The notes under the pieces: model-generated
Seen by the model: only the letters and a program-made list of their open reading frames with translations
Database searches by the model: none
Told to the model about the DNA's origin: nothing
Translations under genes and position numbers: made by a program
Shown: positions 58,871-64,000 of the stretch, piece after piece
Layout: each line of letters opens with the position of its first letter
Numbering within the stretch: the first letter of the stretch is position 1
Assembly: GCA_036186865.1 (NCBI GenBank)
Contig: AP025046.1
Span: 32,878,970-32,942,969 of the forward strand
Direction: 5' to 3'
DNA length: 64,000 nucleotides
Source: Eustoma russellianum
Lineage: Eukaryota; Streptophyta; Magnoliopsida; Gentianales; Gentianaceae

Positions 58871-60497
58871 CACTTCATCACTTTTTATGGTTCAAGCATT
58901 TCCAATCAACTTCATTGCTTAAAGTGACTTAATAACCATCAAATACACACTTCAACATAATTTTTCCAAGCCTCATAAGATGCTTTAAACCATAGATAAA
59001 CAGTTCATGAAGCATATCAAAACAGTCACAACATATTCATATAACAAATCATTCACTTATGCCATCACTTCTCTTATAACAACTAGTTTTCATATCTTGT
59101 ACTTAGATTCTTCAACTAAGATTTATGGCTTAAAAATGACTAGCCATTCAAGAATGCACTTCACAAATAAGGCAAGATTGGTTAGAGTATACTTGCCTCT
59201 TTGAACCTTAGAGCTTTTCCTTAGCATGAGCCTTAGTTGAAATGGAGTGAAGTATTCCTTCAACTTCACATATAGCACACGGTTTTGAGGGGAGGAAGAA
59301 GGATGAACATTAGTTACTATCTTAATGAAGAAACAACTATATCGAGGCTATGATTTTCTTACCAAAATAAAACTTGGATGGAGCTTGAAAGGGATTCAAA
59401 CAATCAAGATGTTATCTCCTCCTAGTAGCTTGACAAATCTTCTCCTAGTGACCATTTTAAGTGTCACGTTTTTGGCAAGACAAGAGGGATACCAATGATT
59501 GTTTCATTCTTTGAAACATAGAATTCACTTAGAACACTTAGCATGTACTTACCTAGATGAGTTCTTGGAGCTTGAAGATCTTGAACTCCTTGGCTCAACT
59601 AGCCGTGTACCCAAATGGGAAAATAGGGAAGTCTCTTGCTCCATTGTGAATTCTTGAGGGTTGGGAGTAAGAGAGAGTTCTAGGGTGTTCTTGGAAAGAA
59701 TTTTTCTTCATTTGGATAAGGTTAGCCGTTGGTTAGATTAATGGAGAAGGGGTTTTACCTTGGCTTGGTTAGGCTAATTAGAGTTAATTAGCCTTGGTTA
59801 CTTTTAACTAACCAAGGTTACTTTAATGCAACTAGAGTTACTTTAATTCAACTATAGTTACTTTATGTCAAACCTAGGTTACTTTATCCAACTAGAGTTA
59901 CTTTATGGGTTAACTTGAGTTACTTTAAACTTGTAGTTAATATAAAGTAACCATGGTAATATTTGAAATGTTCCTTGGTTAGGCACGAGGGGAAAACTGG
60001 CGGTTATGGCACCTAGGGGCCATTACCATGCTTAATGTCTTCCCAAGTGAGTTTAATGAAAAGCCATGTGGGTATTTGCCCCCTATTATTAATTATTTTC
60101 CCTTTTTGTTTTAAAAATGATATTAGGGAAATCTTGATCCTTCTTGGGCTAGAGGGCCAAAATTTTGCAAGATTTGGGAAAAAATTTCCTCACTACTTAA
60201 AACTTCTTAATTTCCATTTGGGCTTATTTTAAGGAGGCCCTTAAGATTTACCTCTCTTTTAATTTGGGATAAACCCTTTAAGTCCCTTTTTAAACCTATG
60301 GCCGAAATCTCTTAAGCCCTTTGGGTGAATTGGCCATGGTCCATAACTCATGCTTGAATGATTATATTGTTTGGTTATCATCATAAAATAAAAGAAGCAC
60401 TAAGGAAACTTAGGGAAATGCACTTCAAGGATGTCACTTTATTAATTTACTTATACGGGTCTTCAAGTACAATACGACTTTTCGTCGGGGTAAAACA

Positions 60498-62822
60498 TTC
60501 TCCCCCCCCCCCTAAAATAAGTTTCGTCCTCGAAACTTGAGAGACTAGTCAAAAAGATGGGGCATCTACTCCTCATGTTTTCTTCCGTTTCCCATGTGGC
60601 TTCTTTTCCAGGATGTACTTCTACTGAACCTTTACCATAGGTATGGATCTCTTTCTCAACTCCTTTTCTTTTGACTCAACGACCTTCAGGGGCTCCTTTC
60701 TTATCTTTAGGTAAATAAGATAAAATAAAGCGTCTATTTAGTTCCCTCAGGACTGCTTTGTTCAACTCATCTTAGAGGTCTCATCAGAACTTATTCTAAT
60801 TTCTAGAGGTGTTATCGTAACGTATCTCATATCTTAGGCACTTTCAACCTTGATACTACATACTGATAAGGGTATCCATCCTGGATTAACATGATCATGA
60901 AATGCTTATAATTCTTTTTTATGCAAACTTGGCCGAGATCATCCTTTTTTTGTAAACATGTAGTAGTCATCTTATGTATCCAACGACATCTGGGACAATT
61001 CCCACAACGCACACATACCAGGCTTTTTCACAAGGTGTGTGCCGCATTCATCCGTCTCGCTGATCGACTTACTACGTAATAACTTTACTTTCGCAATCTT
61101 TTCATAAAATTGAACTAGAAGTTATGGTTTCTCCCTTGAAACTTATGCCCTATTTATGACATTTCAAATGTTTCTTGTTCTTCGTAATTCCTTGTTTTCC
61201 CTGTGTCACTATTTGTTTGTTCATAAAACATTTGAAACATCATGTTATACATATGAAATGAGAATATGCCAAATGGTAAAGTCACTGATGGAGTGTCTTG
61301 GATATCTTCAACTTATAATTTCCTGATCCAAACATTATGTCTTATGGGATTCTCTATTCTGCCTTCCAAATGGCCATTGTTTTAGATCTCTCCTGAAGAG
61401 TCCCGTAACGCTTCATCATCTTACTACATTTCCTTGAACTCTTCCATAAGAAACACTAACATACAGGTTCACTAAGCAAATTACCTGACTCTCAAAAAAT
61501 ACACCACTTGTCAATTGCTTACCCGAAGCTGGTTAAATAGATCAGTGATCTTAGTCAGAGGGTAGTCCTTTAGGATCTACGCAAGGATGCATGCCTCCAT
61601 CCTTCTTAACACGGAAGCTCCCAGGCGAAACGTTGGGGAAATAAGTTCCTCCCTTAAAAGCTCACGCACTTGTTCCTTTTTGGTTCAGCAAGCTCCCTTT
61701 GGTGAGTTGTCTTCATAGACTTAGGGAATTCTTAATCATCATCCTAAGATGGTCCCATTGCATAAAACGTGATTTTCATAATCATGACTTGCTTTTCATA
61801 GCTTGCCTAACATGGCGCATTCATATCGTGATGTCCTAACATTTTCAAATTGGCTATAGCACTCTTGGTAATAGCGCACAGTATGCCGATCGATTCCCCA
61901 TATAGTACAGGTACAAGAAAATATGTACCCGTGCTAACGGTGATGCATAATGGCAGAGACCCCGAGTCTCAATCATGGTGTTATACTTGGTCTTGCTATC
62001 ACTAATAATCTCACTTACTTACTTATGGTCTACTCATCATAACTTAAAGAAGAACATCATAATTACTTATACTTGGTTACTAAGAAGTAGGACGTGGGTA
62101 CTTCACATTTAACTCATACCTTGGTTGTTTCTTTGTTATCCGCACAAGGTAGGCTTATGCGGATACGTCTCCCCTTTCCTATTTTGTTTCTTAATACGCT
62201 CGTTAAGTTGTTTATTTCATTCTTCCGTTCTCTTAACATGCCTAGAACTTTGCCCAAATCACCTATCGGGGTAGTGGCTGGATACAAGTCATCTACCACT
62301 GGCTATCCTTACCGTTCAAAATGGCCGAAGAATCTGTGCCCATATCCTATCCGGTGCCAGTATTAGCATGAAGTTACCTTCAACTTCATTTAACCATCTT
62401 TCTGCCTACTATGAACTAGATTCCCAGCCAACCCTTTGAATACGTGGTCTTACTAACTGTTGCTAGTAAAGTCTATTACTTCCTGGGGGTGACAGTGATG
62501 ATGTCACTTTATTGAATCGTGATGCCATCCGCACCACGGAGCGTCGGAGTCTTACTCAAGGTATAAATATTCAGATTAAGCGACAAAATTTAATCCGTAA
62601 TCCAAATAAGATCTTAAGGTCATGTAAGCAGTCATGATTACAATGCCATCAACTAAGGCTTTATCATCCGGTCAAAACCCTAATTTTTCCTCTATGTCTT
62701 CTTAGTCTAAGGTCAACTCTCTTTCTGATGTCATGACTTAGATCTAAGATCAAACTTAGTTGACTAGATCATAACTAATTTTATATTCTGGCTGGATCTG
62801 GAGCCTCAGCTCTGATACCACC
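60498..62822 (-). pseudogene. pol: Internal region of element D: gag and RT scraps, chromodomain-like pol tail
   Basis: Read on the minus strand: PBS (62809-62820); a gag remnant near 62340-62420 (WLNEVEGNFM-like); unrecognised sequence; a reverse-transcriptase scrap at about 61530-61720; unrecognised sequence again; then a pol tail at about 60530-60640 with HPGKEATWETEENMRS, followed by SFEDETYF and the purine tract (CT-rich on the plus strand, 60498-60513). The RT scrap aligns with the family's PxxSPWGAPVL...KKDGSMRxCIDYRxLN...YPLPRIDDLFDQL block as a decayed version ending YPLTKITDLFNQLR. The EATWE motif is characteristic of the chromodomain end of chromovirus pol. All pieces contain stops or frame breaks. 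Confidence 0.75.
62809..62820 (-). promoter_or_regulatory. Primer binding site of element D
   Basis: Exact TGGTATCAGAGC on the minus strand, two bases from the 5' LTR terminus at 62823. Confidence 0.95.
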
Positions 62823-64000
62823 TGTACAGCCCTGTACCCCGGCCTAGCCGAATACGATGCGCCCGCCGTACATCACTACGGAGAGTACCAGGCGTCGATC
62901 CATAATGTATCTTAGTCCAGATTAAAATAGGTGCACTTTCATGCTTACACGTCAACAAGTAAGCAAAACCGAGGCAGAATAAAAACTTTCCAAACGAAAG
63001 CGTCTAAACATTCATCATAAGTCTTATAGACATGTTCTTAAAATGCGGAAATCCAAAATTCAATCTTTTTCAACATAAATTCATAAAAGTTCCTCAATCA
63101 TGACCATCTCGTCATAAATCCTTAAATCATCCTTCAATCGCTCTTCTACGGATAAGACACCCTAGGCTTGTCCTCGATCCACTCGACCCTAGTTCCTGCG
63201 GGCTCTGGGAGGAAAAATAAAGGGTGAGTGACAACGTCACCAGCAAGTGTACCATAAACAATCATGCATTAAATGGAAAGTACATACAAGAACCGAACCC
63301 CCAAAATTCGGTTTAGAACATACCTGACCTTCCATTCAACACCCGTAAGAAATCAGCTCATAACTTATCAAAGATTAAAACTTACCAAAGTTCATAACTT
63401 ATGAAAAGATTATCACTCAATAAAGAACATAACTTATGAAAAGATCATCACTCAATAAAGATCATAACTTAGGAGCTACCAAGTCATAACAACATAGCCT
63501 AAGTATCATGAATAAGATCATAGCTTACGTAACAACAGTAATGAGGTCGTAACTTAGGTAACGAAAGATAAGAATATCATAACCTAAGTAACATTACATC
63601 TAGCATTTGGCTAGCATCTCATCCCTTCAGTCAATAGCAACTATGGCAATATAATCGTAACTTAGCCATGAAGTAAGTAATAATACAGCTCAGTGCAGGT
63701 AGACTCAACATCACGCTCATGACCATATGAAATGCGTATGAATATGCAAATGTAGTGTATAATGAAACCATGAAAATCTTTTCCTTTCGTTATTTCATTC
63801 AAAACATCTTTGTCAAGAAAACAAGAGAGTATTCAGATCTATTCACTCGGATGTGAGGCGGTCACTTATTTCTCTTCGAATCTATTATTCCCGGATTCGG
63901 AGCGGTCACGTCATCACTTATCAGGTCTATTCTTTCTGGGCCTGAACGGTCCATATCATCAGATCAGTTAACCACGGATTTGGAACGGGTCCATATCAGG
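62823..64000 (-). repeat. 5' LTR of gypsy element D (partial)
   Basis: First 1178 bp in plus-strand order, closely matching 56106-57330 ('cgtcgatccataa', 'gaaagcgtctaaacattcatcataag', 'gtcttatagacatg', 'ctcataacttatcaaagatt'), with the hairpin array beginning near 63833. Over this stretch the two LTRs differ by only a few percent apart from the terminus. The remainder lies beyond the window. Confidence 0.92.

Larger units (their letters stand above)
56106..60497 (-). repeat. 3' LTR of gypsy element D
   Basis: 4392 bp. Order of blocks as in B: GC-rich terminus, 'atcataactta' phrases (56640-56960), hairpin array (57113-57365), imperfect ~180-190-bp tandem units (58140-58870, about four, each with 'aaaattccaactc...acacataggg...ttcattttcaggtcgtacaac...gtccagctccagt'), 20-bp array (59785-59950) and the end GGGTAAAACA. 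Confidence 0.92.
56106..64000 (-). mobile_element. Gypsy LARD-like element D (truncated by the window end)
   Basis: Minus-strand element: 3' LTR 56106-60497, internal region 60498-62822, and 5' LTR from 62823 to beyond the window. LTR ends are TGTAGCACCCC/TGTACAGCCC and GGGTAAAACA (plus-strand view). Exact PBS at 62809-62820 and a G-rich purine tract next to the 3' LTR. The internal region (2.3 kb) is the longest in this family and retains an RT scrap and the clearest pol tail. It is inserted in the caulimovirid coat-protein region (left flank attat, 56101-56105); the other TSD copy is outside. Confidence 0.9.

Noticed and set aside
60827..61012. Minus-strand frame beginning MRCGNCPRC, a possible zinc knuckle of element D gag
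   Set aside because: Cys spacing does not fit CX2CX4HX4C. Position between the pol tail and the RT scrap is wrong for gag, and the counterpart in A (near 19375-19430) reads differently.

Overview
This window is heterochromatin-like DNA from a flowering-plant nuclear genome. It is AT-rich and I found no single-copy host gene, rRNA or tRNA gene. Nearly every base belongs to LTR retrotransposons nested inside one another, plus decayed caulimovirid (endogenous pararetrovirus) sequence. The plant assignment rests on a SIRE/Maximus-type Ty1/copia element, chromovirus-like Ty3/gypsy derivatives with tRNA-iMet primer sites, and caulimovirid-like genes. The species cannot be read from the sequence.

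Layout, left to right. (1) 1-1085 and 12561-13639 are two halves of one gypsy-type LTR (E, minus orientation), split by a complete 11.5-kb SIRE-type copia element at 1086-12560 with target-site duplication (TSD) AGGTT. (2) E sits in the LTR of a second, older copia element (H). Pieces of H lie at 13640-14529, 24384-25467, 29298-29686 and 52218-52376. (3) H was hit by three more gypsy-family insertions: A (14530-24383, TSD GAAGA), a solo LTR C (25468-29297, TSD TATAC), and a three-LTR tandem B (29687-52217, TSD TTGGA). (4) B carries a complete 6.0-kb gag-only element (TR-GAG type, 30328-36364, TSD TCATC) in its first LTR. (5) 52377-56105 holds caulimovirid-like fragments: the 3' part of one reading frame plus a TATA-box promoter and leader on the plus strand, meeting a coat-protein/zinc-knuckle region on the minus strand. 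(6) 56106-64000 is another gypsy derivative (D, minus strand), inserted in the coat-protein region and running off the window.

A, B and D form one non-autonomous family resembling LARDs. LTRs are 3.5-4.7 kb while internal regions are only 1.4-2.3 kb. Those regions keep a tRNA-iMet primer site, a gag scrap, a chromodomain-like pol tail and a purine tract. D alone also keeps a recognisable reverse-transcriptase scrap. No element here encodes a complete intact set of proteins. The SIRE element comes closest, with one gag frameshift, one UGA in RNase H and a gag/pol frame offset. The TR-GAG element has one open gag-like frame and would need proteins from elsewhere.

The least explained signals are arrays of short hairpins in the gypsy-family LTRs, whose stems differ while loop and spacer stay constant. 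Next are a repeated CCAAT-containing module upstream of the TATA box in the TR-GAG LTR, the three-LTR recombinant, and the head-to-head caulimovirid fragments. The assembly is imperfect near 44.4 kb (a run of N) and probably at 48.6-52.2 kb (many one-base indels).
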